Below, in pieces: positions 42,403 through 51,112 of a stretch of DNA of 64,000 nucleotides. Numbering within the stretch: the stretch's first letter is position 1; each line of letters begins with the position of its first letter. This DNA is from Bact-08 sp964533215 (GTDB lineage: Bacteria; Bacteroidota; Bacteroidia; Bacteroidales; UBA932). The notes below the pieces were generated by a model, which had not been told where the DNA came from, did no database searches, and saw only the letters and a program-made list of their open reading frames with translations. The translations under genes were made by a program, and so were the position numbers. Where the stretch lies: contig CAZHLJ010000001.1 in the NCBI GenBank assembly GCA_964533215.1, positions 1,178,001-1,242,000 on the forward strand, given 5' to 3'.

Positions 42403-44386
42403 ACTAAAATCGAATTATAAACCCACAGGTGACCAGCCTGCGGCTATTGACCAACTGACTGAATATATTTCGGGAGGTGTGCCGGCTTCCACATTGCTTG
42501 GTGTTACAGGCTCAGGGAAGACCTTTACCATGGCAAATGTAATAGAGAGGTTGCAAAGGCCTACGCTTATCCTCAGCCACAACAAGACCCTTGCCGCACA
42601 GTTGTACGGTGAGTTCAAATCTTTTTTCCCAAATAATGCTGTAGAGTACTTCGTATCCTATTACGACTACTATCAGCCGGAGGCATATATGCCAACTTCA
42701 GATACTTACATAGAAAAAGATCTCAGTATAAATGACGAGCTGGAGAAACTCAGACTGTCAGCCTCAAGCGCGCTGCTTTCCGGAAGGAGGGATGTGATTG
42801 TCATATCAAGTGTGTCATGCTTATACGGAATAGGTAATCCGGAAGATTTTCATGCCAATACTATTTTGATAAAAAGAGGAGATCATATATCCAGAAGCAA
42901 GCTTCTCTATGCACTGGTGGATAGCCTATACTCCAGAAACGAGACCGAATTCAAGAGGGGGGTGTTCAGGGTCAAGGGAGACACTGTGGATATTTATCTT
43001 GCATACTCAGATTCAGCCTGTCGTATAATCTTTTTCGGGGACGAAGTTGAGAGTATTGAGCTGTTTGACCCATTGACTGGTTCGCGGATAGACGAAGTGG
43101 CTGAAATCTCTATTTATCCTGCAAACATCTTCGTTACAACAAAGGATAGGATGAAGGGTGCGATTGTTCAGATACAGGATGACATGATGCATCAGTATTC
43201 ATATTTTGCTGAGATAGGAAAGCATCTTGAGGCAAAGCGTCTTAAACAGAGAGTTGAGTATGACCTTGAAATGATAAAGGAGATTGGTTACTGTCCCGGG
43301 ATAGAAAATTATTCCAGATATTTTGACGGACGTACAAAAGGAATGCGGCCATTTTGTCTGATTGATTATTTTCCTAACGATTTCATAACCTTCATTGACG
43401 AAAGTCATGTTACTATTCCTCAGATAAGGGCAATGTATGGAGGGGACCGTTCAAGAAAGGAGACTCTTATTGAATACGGGTTCAGATTGCCGGCCGCGGC
43501 AGACAACAGGCCTTTAAAATTTAGTGAGTTTGAGGAGATTATAGGGCAACGTGTCTTTGTAAGCGCAACTCCGGCAGACTACGAACTGAACATTTCCGAA
43601 GGGTTGATTGTTGAACAGGTGGTAAGGCCCACAGGGTTGCTTGACCCGCCTATTGAGGTGAGGCCGACAAAAAATCAGATAGATGATCTTCTGGAAGAGA
43701 TCAGGATAAGAACTGTAAAGGACGAAAGGGTGCTCATCACCACTCTTACAAAAAGGATGGCTGAGGAATTGGATAAGTATATGTCTCACATAGATATCAG
43801 ATGCAGGTACATTCATTCAGATGTTGATACTCTTGAAAGAATAGAGATTCTTGAAGACTTTCAGGCAGGCAGATTCGATGTGCTTATTGGAGTAAATCTG
43901 CTTAGAGAGGGACTGGATCTCCCGCAGGTGTCACTTGTGGCAATACTGGATGCAGACAAGGAGGGTTTCCTCAGGTCGGCACGTTCTTTGACTCAGACAG
44001 CAGGAAGGGCTGCCAGAAACGTCGAGGGAAGGGTTATAATGTATGCAGACACAATCACCCGTTCCATGAAGATAACAATTGAGGAGACGGAAAGGAGAAG
44101 AAAGAAACAGGAAGAGTACAACAAAGAGAACAATATTCAACCGAAACAGGTAGAGAAACAAATCCGGAATGTTTTGGGTAGATTGAAAGAGTTTCAGGAA
44201 GAGGAATCGGATGCAAATCCTATCCTTGCTGATCCTGTGATGGCCTTCCTTAAACCTGACCAGATAAAGGAGGCTATTTCAGAGGCAAAGGGAGAGATGG
44301 AGAAGGCTGCAGCCGATTTGGATTTTTTGAGAGCTGCCAAGTTCCGCGATGAAATGAACGCATTAAAGAAACTTTTGGAAAAGTAG
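42392..44386 (+). CDS. uvrB: Excinuclease ABC subunit B
   Basis: Nucleotide-excision repair helicase-like subunit that receives damaged DNA from UvrA and recruits UvrC. It has 664 residues. Motifs: LLGVTGSGKTFTMANV (Walker A, near 35-50), the beta-hairpin YYDYYQPEAYMPTSDTYIEK (near 90-109), FIDESHVTIPQ (near 333), the helicase motif VI region QTAGRAARN, and a C-terminal UVR domain (residues about 625-664) for UvrC contact. It overlaps the amidase gene by 11 bases, and the RelA/SpoT gene starts 3 bases after its stop. Confidence 0.98.
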   Translation: MGFELKSNYKPTGDQPAAIDQLTEYISGGVPASTLLGVTGSGKTFTMANVIERLQRPTLILSHNKTLAAQLYGEFKSFFPNNAVEYFVSYYDYYQPEAYMPTSDTYIEKDLSINDELEKLRLSASSALLSGRRDVIVISSVSCLYGIGNPEDFHANTILIKRGDHISRSKLLYALVDSLYSRNETEFKRGVFRVKGDTVDIYLAYSDSACRIIFFGDEVESIELFDPLTGSRIDEVAEISIYPANIFVTTKDRMKGAIVQIQDDMMHQYSYFAEIGKHLEAKRLKQRVEYDLEMIKEIGYCPGIENYSRYFDGRTKGMRPFCLIDYFPNDFITFIDESHVTIPQIRAMYGGDRSRKETLIEYGFRLPAAADNRPLKFSEFEEIIGQRVFVSATPADYELNISEGLIVEQVVRPTGLLDPPIEVRPTKNQIDDLLEEIRIRTVKDERVLITTLTKRMAEELDKYMSHIDIRCRYIHSDVDTLERIEILEDFQAGRFDVLIGVNLLREGLDLPQVSLVAILDADKEGFLRSARSLTQTAGRAARNVEGRVIMYADTITRSMKITIEETERRRKKQEEYNKENNIQPKQVEKQIRNVLGRLKEFQEEESDANPILADPVMAFLKPDQIKEAISEAKGEMEKAAADLDFLRAAKFRDEMNALKKLLEK

Positions 44387-44389
44387 GTT

Positions 44390-46543
44390 ATGATTTCAGA
44401 AAAATTGGATAAAGTTTTAGATAGCTGTATAGGAGATGAACAGAAGTGGCTGTTAAAATCCTATGAACTGGCAAAAAATGCACTGGAGTCACTTACCCGA
44501 AGCAATGGTACGCCCTTTATAAACCATGCAGTTGGCGTAGCAGAGATAGTTGCCTTTGAAGTGGGGTTGATGCCTGCTTCCATAGCTGCTGTATTTCTTC
44601 ATGAAGCATCAAGATCAAACAACCAGCTTCTTGAAGAACATCGTAAAGAGTTTAACGATGAAATTATTGCAATGGCTCAGAGTCTTAATAAGATTTCCGA
44701 GATCAAGCCAAAAGATACAGGTCTTCAGGCTGATAATTACAGAAAACTGATAGTGTCCTATTCTCACGATCCTAGGGTCAGCCTCATCAAGCTTGCAGAC
44801 CGTCTGGAGATAATGAGGAATCTGGATTACTTTACGAAATCCAACCAGATAAGAAAGGCTACCGAAACATTACTTCTCTATGCACCGTTGGCACATCAAC
44901 TTGGCCTATATAATCTTAAAAGTGAATTGGAAGACCTCTCTTTCAAGCATACTGATCCTGAGCAGTACCGATTAATCTCTAACAAGCTTAAAGCCGGGGA
45001 ACGCGACAGGAAGAGACTTGTGGAAATCTTTGTAAAGCCCATAGAGCAAAGTTTGAAAAATGCCAATATAAGCTATACGCTTAAAAGCAGGACTAAGACA
45101 GCATATTCGATTTGGAAAAAGATGCAGGCTCAACAAATACCTTTTGAGGGCGTGGCAGATGTCTTTGCAATAAGAATAATAATCGATTCACCTCCTGAAA
45201 ATGAGAAAGAGCTTTGCTGGCAGATATATTCTTTTGTTACAGAGCATTATGAGCCGGATACGACAAGACTCAGGGACTGGATTACAGTGCCAAAGGCTAA
45301 TGGTTACGAATCCTTGCATACTACTGTTGAAACAAAGGATAAGCAGAGAGTTGAAGTTCAGATACGCTCCAAAAGAATGGACGATATTGCTGAGAATGGC
45401 CATGCAGCCCACTGGTCGTATAAAGGAGTAAAATACGATAAGGGGATGAACGACTGGCTTGGAGGTGTAAAGGTACTTTTGGAGTCCAATGACAAGAGAC
45501 AGGTTCCCCACTTCCTTAATTTCGTATTGGACGAGATTTTTGTATTCACACCTGATGGGGATCTTAGAAGGCTTCCTGCAGGTTCCTGCGTACTGGATTT
45601 TGCATTTGACATCCATTCAAATCTGGGAGTCAAGTGTTCAGGAGCAAAAATTAATGGGAAAGCCGTCTCTATAAGAGAAAAACTCAATACGGGAGACGTT
45701 GTGGAGATAATGAGCAACAAAAATCAAAAGCCATCACAGGACTGGCTCAATTATGTTGTCTCATCAAAAGCAAAGGCCAAGATAAAGCAGAAGCTGAAAG
45801 AGGAGGAGGGTAAGAGAGCAATGACGGGCAAGGAGCTTCTGGAAAGAAGAATGACCAATTGGAAACTGGAATTGAATGATGAGTTTTTGGGCTATCTTAT
45901 CAAGCACTACAAGTACAAGACAATAAACGAATTTTATGCGGCACTTGCAGATTCGGTTGTTGATATTTCTGAAATCAAAGGGTTGGCATCGACAAAGACA
46001 AAGCAGGAGCTGCCTGCTGATCTAAAAGATGAATCATCTACTGTGTCAAGTCAGTCAAGGATAGCCTCAAAAAATGAGCCTGCCGGTTACGATTATCTTA
46101 TTATTGATGATAAGCTTAACAATGTAGGATTCAAACTCGCAAAATGCTGCAATCCGATAATGGGAGACGAGGTGTTTGGATTCGTTACTATAAAGGAGGG
46201 GGTGAAGATTCACAGGATAACCTGCCCTAACGCCTCCAGACTTATGGATAATTATCCATACAGGATTCAAAAGGTAAAATGGAGGGAATCCTCTACAGGG
46301 CAGAATTTCCAGACCTCCCTCCGAATCGTCTCATATGGTGATGCCGGGCTTAGCCAGCAGATAATGGAGGTTGTGAATTCTCTCTACATATCTCTGAGAT
46401 TCTTCTCGATTTCTGAGCATAAGGGTATGTATGAGGCAAGGATGCAGGTAGCTGTTCCAAACAATCAGGCTCTTGATAAGCTGATCTTCAATCTGAAGAA
46501 AATCAAGGGGGTAAAATCAGTAAGTAGAACAACAAATGGTTGA
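44390..46543 (+). CDS. relA: RelA/SpoT-type (p)ppGpp synthetase with an altered hydrolase site
   Basis: 717 residues with the long RSH layout: HD domain, synthetase, TGS (near 385-445), a Cys-rich region (KLAKCCNPIMGDEVFGFVT) and ACT. The synthetase looks intact (YSIWKKMQ, FEGVADVFAIRIII, NGYESLHT, VEVQIRS, AENGHAAHWSYKG). In the HD domain the first His (NHAVGVAEI, His46) and the distal Asp (KLADRLEIMRNL, Asp137) are there, but the central HD is H71-E72 and the following acidic pair is replaced by ASRSNN. It therefore probably makes (p)ppGpp without breaking it down, the RelA type. It sits between uvrB and uvrA and overlaps the latter by 8 bases. Confidence 0.93.
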   Translation: MISEKLDKVLDSCIGDEQKWLLKSYELAKNALESLTRSNGTPFINHAVGVAEIVAFEVGLMPASIAAVFLHEASRSNNQLLEEHRKEFNDEIIAMAQSLNKISEIKPKDTGLQADNYRKLIVSYSHDPRVSLIKLADRLEIMRNLDYFTKSNQIRKATETLLLYAPLAHQLGLYNLKSELEDLSFKHTDPEQYRLISNKLKAGERDRKRLVEIFVKPIEQSLKNANISYTLKSRTKTAYSIWKKMQAQQIPFEGVADVFAIRIIIDSPPENEKELCWQIYSFVTEHYEPDTTRLRDWITVPKANGYESLHTTVETKDKQRVEVQIRSKRMDDIAENGHAAHWSYKGVKYDKGMNDWLGGVKVLLESNDKRQVPHFLNFVLDEIFVFTPDGDLRRLPAGSCVLDFAFDIHSNLGVKCSGAKINGKAVSIREKLNTGDVVEIMSNKNQKPSQDWLNYVVSSKAKAKIKQKLKEEEGKRAMTGKELLERRMTNWKLELNDEFLGYLIKHYKYKTINEFYAALADSVVDISEIKGLASTKTKQELPADLKDESSTVSSQSRIASKNEPAGYDYLIIDDKLNNVGFKLAKCCNPIMGDEVFGFVTIKEGVKIHRITCPNASRLMDNYPYRIQKVKWRESSTGQNFQTSLRIVSYGDAGLSQQIMEVVNSLYISLRFFSISEHKGMYEARMQVAVPNNQALDKLIFNLKKIKGVKSVSRTTNG

Positions 46544-49343
46544 CAATACAATTAAAATAAAGGGAGCCAGGCTAAACAACCTGAAAAATATTTCGCTAGA
46601 GATACCACGCGAAAAGATGGTAGTCATATCTGGGATATCAGGATCAGGAAAATCCAGCCTAGCATTCGATACTATATTTGCAGAGGGACAGCGCCGTTTT
46701 GTGGAGAGTCTCTCATCTTTTGCCCGTCAGTTTTTAGGTAGAATGACAAAGCCGGATGTAGATGAAATAACGGGAATTCCACCTGCAATTGCCATAGAAC
46801 AGAAGGTAAATACAAGCAACCCTCGTTCCACTGTAGGAACCAGCACAGAGATATATGACTATCTGAGACTGCTTTATGCCAGGATAGGAAAGACCTACTC
46901 TCCTATAAGTGGGGAGGTGGTGAAAAAACATACTGTCAATGATATACTTAAATATATCTATACCTTTCCATTTGGCTCGGCTGTCTATATTCTGGCTCCA
47001 ATAGGCTGGGAGAGCAAGGAGACTCGTGTGGAGAGATTGCTTATTCTTAGGGATGAGGGCTTTTCAAGGCTTTATGCGGATGGGCAGGTTGTAAGGATAG
47101 AGAGTGTTCTAAGTAAGGAATTTGAGACTGAAAGTCCAGTTTACCTTTTGGTCGACAGGGTGATTCTGGAGGAGGGTGAGGATATGAAAAACAGGCTGAT
47201 GGACTCTGTTCAGACAGCCGTTGAGGTAAGAAGGGGGCTAGGTACGGAGAGGGGAACGGTTTTTATATCTACTGGAGAAAAGGAGGAGGTGCCCAGAATT
47301 TTTTCAACTCTGTTTGAGGCAGACGGAATTGAATTCGAGGAACCTTCAGAACTTATGTTCAGCTTCAATAACCCGATAGGGGCATGTCCACAGTGCTCAG
47401 GCTACGGAAGAATCGTTGGGATTGACGAGGGCCTTGTTGTACCTGATCCAACACTTTCTATATATCAGGAGGCTATTGCATGTTGGAGGGGGGAGACAAT
47501 GAAGACCTTCTATAATGATTTTATACTCTCCGCTGCAAAGTTTGATTTTCCAATACATAGGCCATTCTTTGAGCTGACACCTGAACAGAAGTTGCTGTTG
47601 TGGACAGGAAATGAGTATTTTACCGGGTTGAATGGTTTCTTTAAAATTATTGAGTCCAACAAGTACAAAATTCAATATCGTTATTTGCTAAGCAGGTACT
47701 CCGGAAAGACCACCTGCCCGGAATGTATGGGTAAAAGGCTCAAAAAGGAGGCTCTTTATGTCAAGGTATGTGGAAAGAGTATAAGCGACCTTCTTGATAT
47801 GAGCATGGATGAACTCTACGAATTCATATTAACCATGGAGTTGTCTGAATTTGAGAGAAAGGTAGCGGCAAGAATTTTGAAAGAGCTGGAAACACGGGTT
47901 TTCTGTATGATTTCCGTGGGACTTTCATATCTTACCCTAAACAGAGCCTCTAACACTCTGAGTGGAGGTGAGAGTCAGAGGATAAACCTGGTGAGCTCAA
48001 TAGGCAGCAGTCTCGTTGGTTCATTATACATACTTGACGAGCCCAGCATAGGACTTCATCCGAGGGATACACAGAAACTTATATCAGTACTTAAGCAATT
48101 GAGAGACCTTGGAAATTCAGTGCTTATAGTGGAGCACGATGAAGAGATAATCAGGGCTGCAGACCAATTGATTGACATAGGCCCGTTTGCAGGAAACTAT
48201 GGAGGGGAGATGGTTTACCAAGGTGAGGTGAAACCGACTCTTTCCAAGGAAGAGTGTGGTAAGAGCCAGACCCTTGCATTCCTTTATGGATATGAAAAGA
48301 TAGAACTTCCAAAAGAGAGGCGAAGATGGAACAGCGCCATTGAAGTTATAGGTGCTGCAGAGCACAATCTGAAGGGAATCAATGTGAGATTTCCACTTAA
48401 AGTCCTTACTGCTGTAACAGGAGTGAGCGGTTCCGGAAAATCCACACTGGTAAGGGATATTTTTTATCCGGCAGTATGCAGGAAGATAAACCAGTTTGGA
48501 GACAAACCAGGTGCACATAAGGATATTGAAGGGGATATGAATAAGATAACTGCTGTAGAGTATATAGATCAGAACCCGATAGGGAAGTCCACCCGTTCAA
48601 ATCCTGCAACCTACCTTAAGGTGTATGACGAGATAAGAAGGCTTTTTTCTGAGCAGCCATATGCAAAAGCTAACGGTTATGGACACTCTCATTTTTCTTT
48701 CAACATCGATGGTGGCAGATGCCCTGATTGTCAGGGTGAAGGTGTGATAAAGATAGAGATGCAGTTCATGGCAGATGTGCAGATGGTCTGTGAATCCTGT
48801 GGAGGCAAAAGATTCAAGCAGGATATTCTGGAAGTAAGGTATAAAGAGAAGAATATCAATGATGTTTTAAATATGAGTGTGGATGCTGCCATAGATTTCT
48901 TCTCTGCCCAGAAGGAGCCTGCAGCAAAGAGGATCGCAGAGAAGTTGATGCCCCTTAAGGCTGTAGGTCTTTCATATGTACAGCTGGGACAGAGCAGTAG
49001 CACGCTAAGTGGAGGTGAAAGCCAGAGGGTCAAGCTAGCCTCTTTTTTAGGGAAAGAATCTACAAGCGGGTCAATCCTTTTTATTTTTGATGAGCCTACA
49101 ACAGGTCTCCATTTTCATGATATCCGTATGCTTCTGGACTCTTTCAACGCTCTTATCAACAGGGGACACACTGTTGTGGTTGTTGAACACAATATGGATG
49201 TTGTAAAATGTGCAGATTGGGTCATTGACCTTGGTCCCGAGGGTGGAGATGCGGGAGGTCGTGTAGTCTTTGAGGGGCAGCCCGAGCAGCTTGTAAATTT
49301 AAAAGACAACTATACTGCGCAAGCTCTTATCGGGAAGTTGTAA
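46536..49343 (+). CDS. uvrA: Excinuclease ABC subunit A, with reduced zinc sites
   Basis: DNA-damage sensor of excision repair, 935 residues with two ABC ATPase modules: SGISGSGKSSLAFDTIFAEG (near 31-50) and TGVSGSGKSTLVRD (near 628-641), each with an LSGGESQR signature. The second zinc module is complete (CPDCQGEGVI ... CESCGGKRF). In the first, the usual CPxCG before LFSFNNP is replaced by LFEADGIEFEEPSEL, leaving only GACPQCSGYG, and the CPxCG usual near residue 122 reads YSPISGE. The damage-recognition part is otherwise normal. It overlaps the RelA gene by 8 bases at its start and the convergent peptidase gene by 17 bases at its end. Confidence 0.95.
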   Translation: MVDNTIKIKGARLNNLKNISLEIPREKMVVISGISGSGKSSLAFDTIFAEGQRRFVESLSSFARQFLGRMTKPDVDEITGIPPAIAIEQKVNTSNPRSTVGTSTEIYDYLRLLYARIGKTYSPISGEVVKKHTVNDILKYIYTFPFGSAVYILAPIGWESKETRVERLLILRDEGFSRLYADGQVVRIESVLSKEFETESPVYLLVDRVILEEGEDMKNRLMDSVQTAVEVRRGLGTERGTVFISTGEKEEVPRIFSTLFEADGIEFEEPSELMFSFNNPIGACPQCSGYGRIVGIDEGLVVPDPTLSIYQEAIACWRGETMKTFYNDFILSAAKFDFPIHRPFFELTPEQKLLLWTGNEYFTGLNGFFKIIESNKYKIQYRYLLSRYSGKTTCPECMGKRLKKEALYVKVCGKSISDLLDMSMDELYEFILTMELSEFERKVAARILKELETRVFCMISVGLSYLTLNRASNTLSGGESQRINLVSSIGSSLVGSLYILDEPSIGLHPRDTQKLISVLKQLRDLGNSVLIVEHDEEIIRAADQLIDIGPFAGNYGGEMVYQGEVKPTLSKEECGKSQTLAFLYGYEKIELPKERRRWNSAIEVIGAAEHNLKGINVRFPLKVLTAVTGVSGSGKSTLVRDIFYPAVCRKINQFGDKPGAHKDIEGDMNKITAVEYIDQNPIGKSTRSNPATYLKVYDEIRRLFSEQPYAKANGYGHSHFSFNIDGGRCPDCQGEGVIKIEMQFMADVQMVCESCGGKRFKQDILEVRYKEKNINDVLNMSVDAAIDFFSAQKEPAAKRIAEKLMPLKAVGLSYVQLGQSSSTLSGGESQRVKLASFLGKESTSGSILFIFDEPTTGLHFHDIRMLLDSFNALINRGHTVVVVEHNMDVVKCADWVIDLGPEGGDAGGRVVFEGQPEQLVNLKDNYTAQALIGKL

Positions 49344-50298
49344 TAGAGTTTATAAGATAGAAGATCAGTTTAGTCCTGTTCTCCAACACCTGCCAGTTAA
49401 TGAAATAATAATCATCAGTTGGCTTGTAGGTATGCATGTGTATCCCTGATGTGAAAAGCAGTGATGGGATGCCTTTTTTTACAAAAGAGTGTTGGTCAGA
49501 CGATTTGTAGAACAGATCTGCAAATGCCGGACTTCCGTAAAAGCTGTAATCCACATCAATATTCAGATTGTAGAATCTGTTGACGGCATCGATTTTTCTT
49601 TTTAAATCTTTATTCGTATTTGCGCCCAAAACCAATACATAGTTGGTATCTGCCCTTGGAGGAGCAAAAATGGTACCTATCTGGTCTATGTTTATATTGC
49701 AAAGGATGTTTTTTTTAGGAATAGGCAAACTGTTCATGAAGTATTCCGATCCTGCCATATTGCTCTCCTTTCCATCGAAGGCAGCAAAGACTATGTTTAT
49801 CCGAGGCCCCTCCTTGGCTGCTCTCATAAGTGAAAACTGGCGGGCAATATTCAATAGAGCTGCTACGCCGGAGGCATTGTCGTCGGCACCGTTGTATATT
49901 CTTCCTCCAAGCACTCCAAGATGGTCGTAGTGAGCTGAAACAACAATATACTGGTCGGAATATTGCTGTGCCTGTACAACTCCGATAATGTTCCTTCCTA
50001 TCACTGAATCTTTAAGGTCGCGAATGTTTTTGTAGAAACTTTGTGTAATTGATTGATCGTAAAAAGGTATCAGCCCCCATTTTTCAAACTCTTCCCTTAT
50101 CATAGTACCGGAAATGCTGTGTCCTGACGTTCCGATGCCTCGTCCAAGGGTTAAGTCATCTGAAAGGTAAGTAACATACTCTTCAAGGACGTTGCGATCG
50201 ATGCCAGATGCATATTTGTCTGAATTCTGTGAAAATGCGTATTGCGTGAAGGTTATAAGAAATAATAATATTATGGATAGAGAGGAATATTTCTTCAT
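49327..50298 (-). CDS. M28-family peptidase-like protein, atypical active site
   Basis: 323 residues with a signal peptide (MKKYSSLSIILLFLITFTQYAFS). The fold is that of M28 aminopeptidases: VSAHYDHLGVL (zinc ligands His123 and Asp125 region), GADDNASGVAAL (bridging Asp), then AAFDGKESNMAGSEYF. In normal members this last motif is GEExGLxGS, where the first Glu is the catalytic base; here it is Lys177. DQIG (near 205) supplies another ligand position. Either the base is provided differently or the protein no longer cleaves peptides. Single gene convergent with uvrA; its promoter overlaps the mtgA start. Confidence 0.82.
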   Translation of the reverse strand: MKKYSSLSIILLFLITFTQYAFSQNSDKYASGIDRNVLEEYVTYLSDDLTLGRGIGTSGHSISGTMIREEFEKWGLIPFYDQSITQSFYKNIRDLKDSVIGRNIIGVVQAQQYSDQYIVVSAHYDHLGVLGGRIYNGADDNASGVAALLNIARQFSLMRAAKEGPRINIVFAAFDGKESNMAGSEYFMNSLPIPKKNILCNINIDQIGTIFAPPRADTNYVLVLGANTNKDLKRKIDAVNRFYNLNIDVDYSFYGSPAFADLFYKSSDQHSFVKKGIPSLLFTSGIHMHTYKPTDDYYFINWQVLENRTKLIFYLINSITTSR

Positions 50299-50309
50299 TT
50301 ATAAATGTT

Positions 50310-50317
50310 TATATTTG
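50310..50317 (+). promoter_or_regulatory. Candidate -7 element for mtgA
   Basis: TATATTTG, exact match to TAnnTTTG, 27 bases before the mtgA ATG; no good -33 box at normal spacing. Confidence 0.4.
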
Positions 50318-50318
50318 T

Positions 50319-50351
50319 CAAAAATAATCTATTTGAATTGAATTATGCAAA
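50319..50351 (-). promoter_or_regulatory. Promoter of the M28-like gene
   Basis: On the minus strand TTTG (50351-50348), 21 bases, TATTTTTG (50326-50319), a good full promoter 20 bases before the ATG. Its -33 box lies inside the first codons of mtgA, so the two divergent promoters overlap. Confidence 0.55.
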
Positions 50352-51112
50352 ATAAAAGAGGCAGAAAGCGATCCAGACCGGCTAAAAAAAATAAAAACAG
50401 GGTGTTAAAATTTTTCAAGTATCTGTTTGTATATATTCCTCTTACGTTTTTTGCGGTATCAATTCTATCTATTCTTGTGATGAAGTGGGTGCCGGTCTAT
50501 TGCACTCCACTTATGATTATCAGGAGCATAGAGCATATATCTGATGATTCTTTCACTACCTACAAAACTTGGAAACCGTTGGACAAGATTTCCAGAAATA
50601 TGCAAATGGCTGTTATCGCAGCTGAGGATAACAGATTTGAAGATCACTGGGGATTTGACTGGGAAGCTATTGACAAGGCCATTGATTATAACAAACGAGG
50701 CAGAAGGATACGCGGAGCTAGTACCATCTCCCAGCAGACTGCTAAAAACGTGTTTCTTTACCCTTCGAGGTCTTGGATAAGGAAAGGGCTGGAGGCCTAT
50801 TTTACCCTCGGAATTGAGCTTGTATGGGGCAAGGAGAGGATACTGGAGGTCTACTTGAATGTAGCAGAGATGGGCAAGGGTGTTTATGGAGCAGAAGCTG
50901 CGGCAAATCAGTTTTTTCAAAAATCGGCACAGAAATTGACAACAAGAGAGAGTGCACTTATCGCGGCATGCCTCCCAAATCCAATGAAGCGACGGGCTGA
51001 CCATCCTACGGGGTATCTCAGTGCGCGAGCTTCACATATTCAGTCGCTGATGGGCATGATAGAGGTTCCTGAATGGTTAAGGAAAAGTAAAAGAGTAAAT
51101 AATGAGAAATAA
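50345..51112 (+). CDS. mtgA: Monofunctional peptidoglycan glycosyltransferase
   Basis: 255 residues. A basic N-terminus (RGRKRSRPAKKNKNRVLKFF) leads into one membrane segment (about 26-50), then a GT51 domain: AVIAAEDNRFEDHWGFDWEA with the catalytic Glu (near 96), RGASTISQQTAKNVFLYPSR, GKERILEVYLNVAEMGKGVYG and the usual YGAEAAANQFF. It polymerises lipid II into glycan strands at the inner membrane and has no transpeptidase part. It overlaps the TPR gene by 11 bases, so they are translated together. Confidence 0.95.
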   Translation: MQNKRGRKRSRPAKKNKNRVLKFFKYLFVYIPLTFFAVSILSILVMKWVPVYCTPLMIIRSIEHISDDSFTTYKTWKPLDKISRNMQMAVIAAEDNRFEDHWGFDWEAIDKAIDYNKRGRRIRGASTISQQTAKNVFLYPSRSWIRKGLEAYFTLGIELVWGKERILEVYLNVAEMGKGVYGAEAAANQFFQKSAQKLTTRESALIAACLPNPMKRRADHPTGYLSARASHIQSLMGMIEVPEWLRKSKRVNNEK

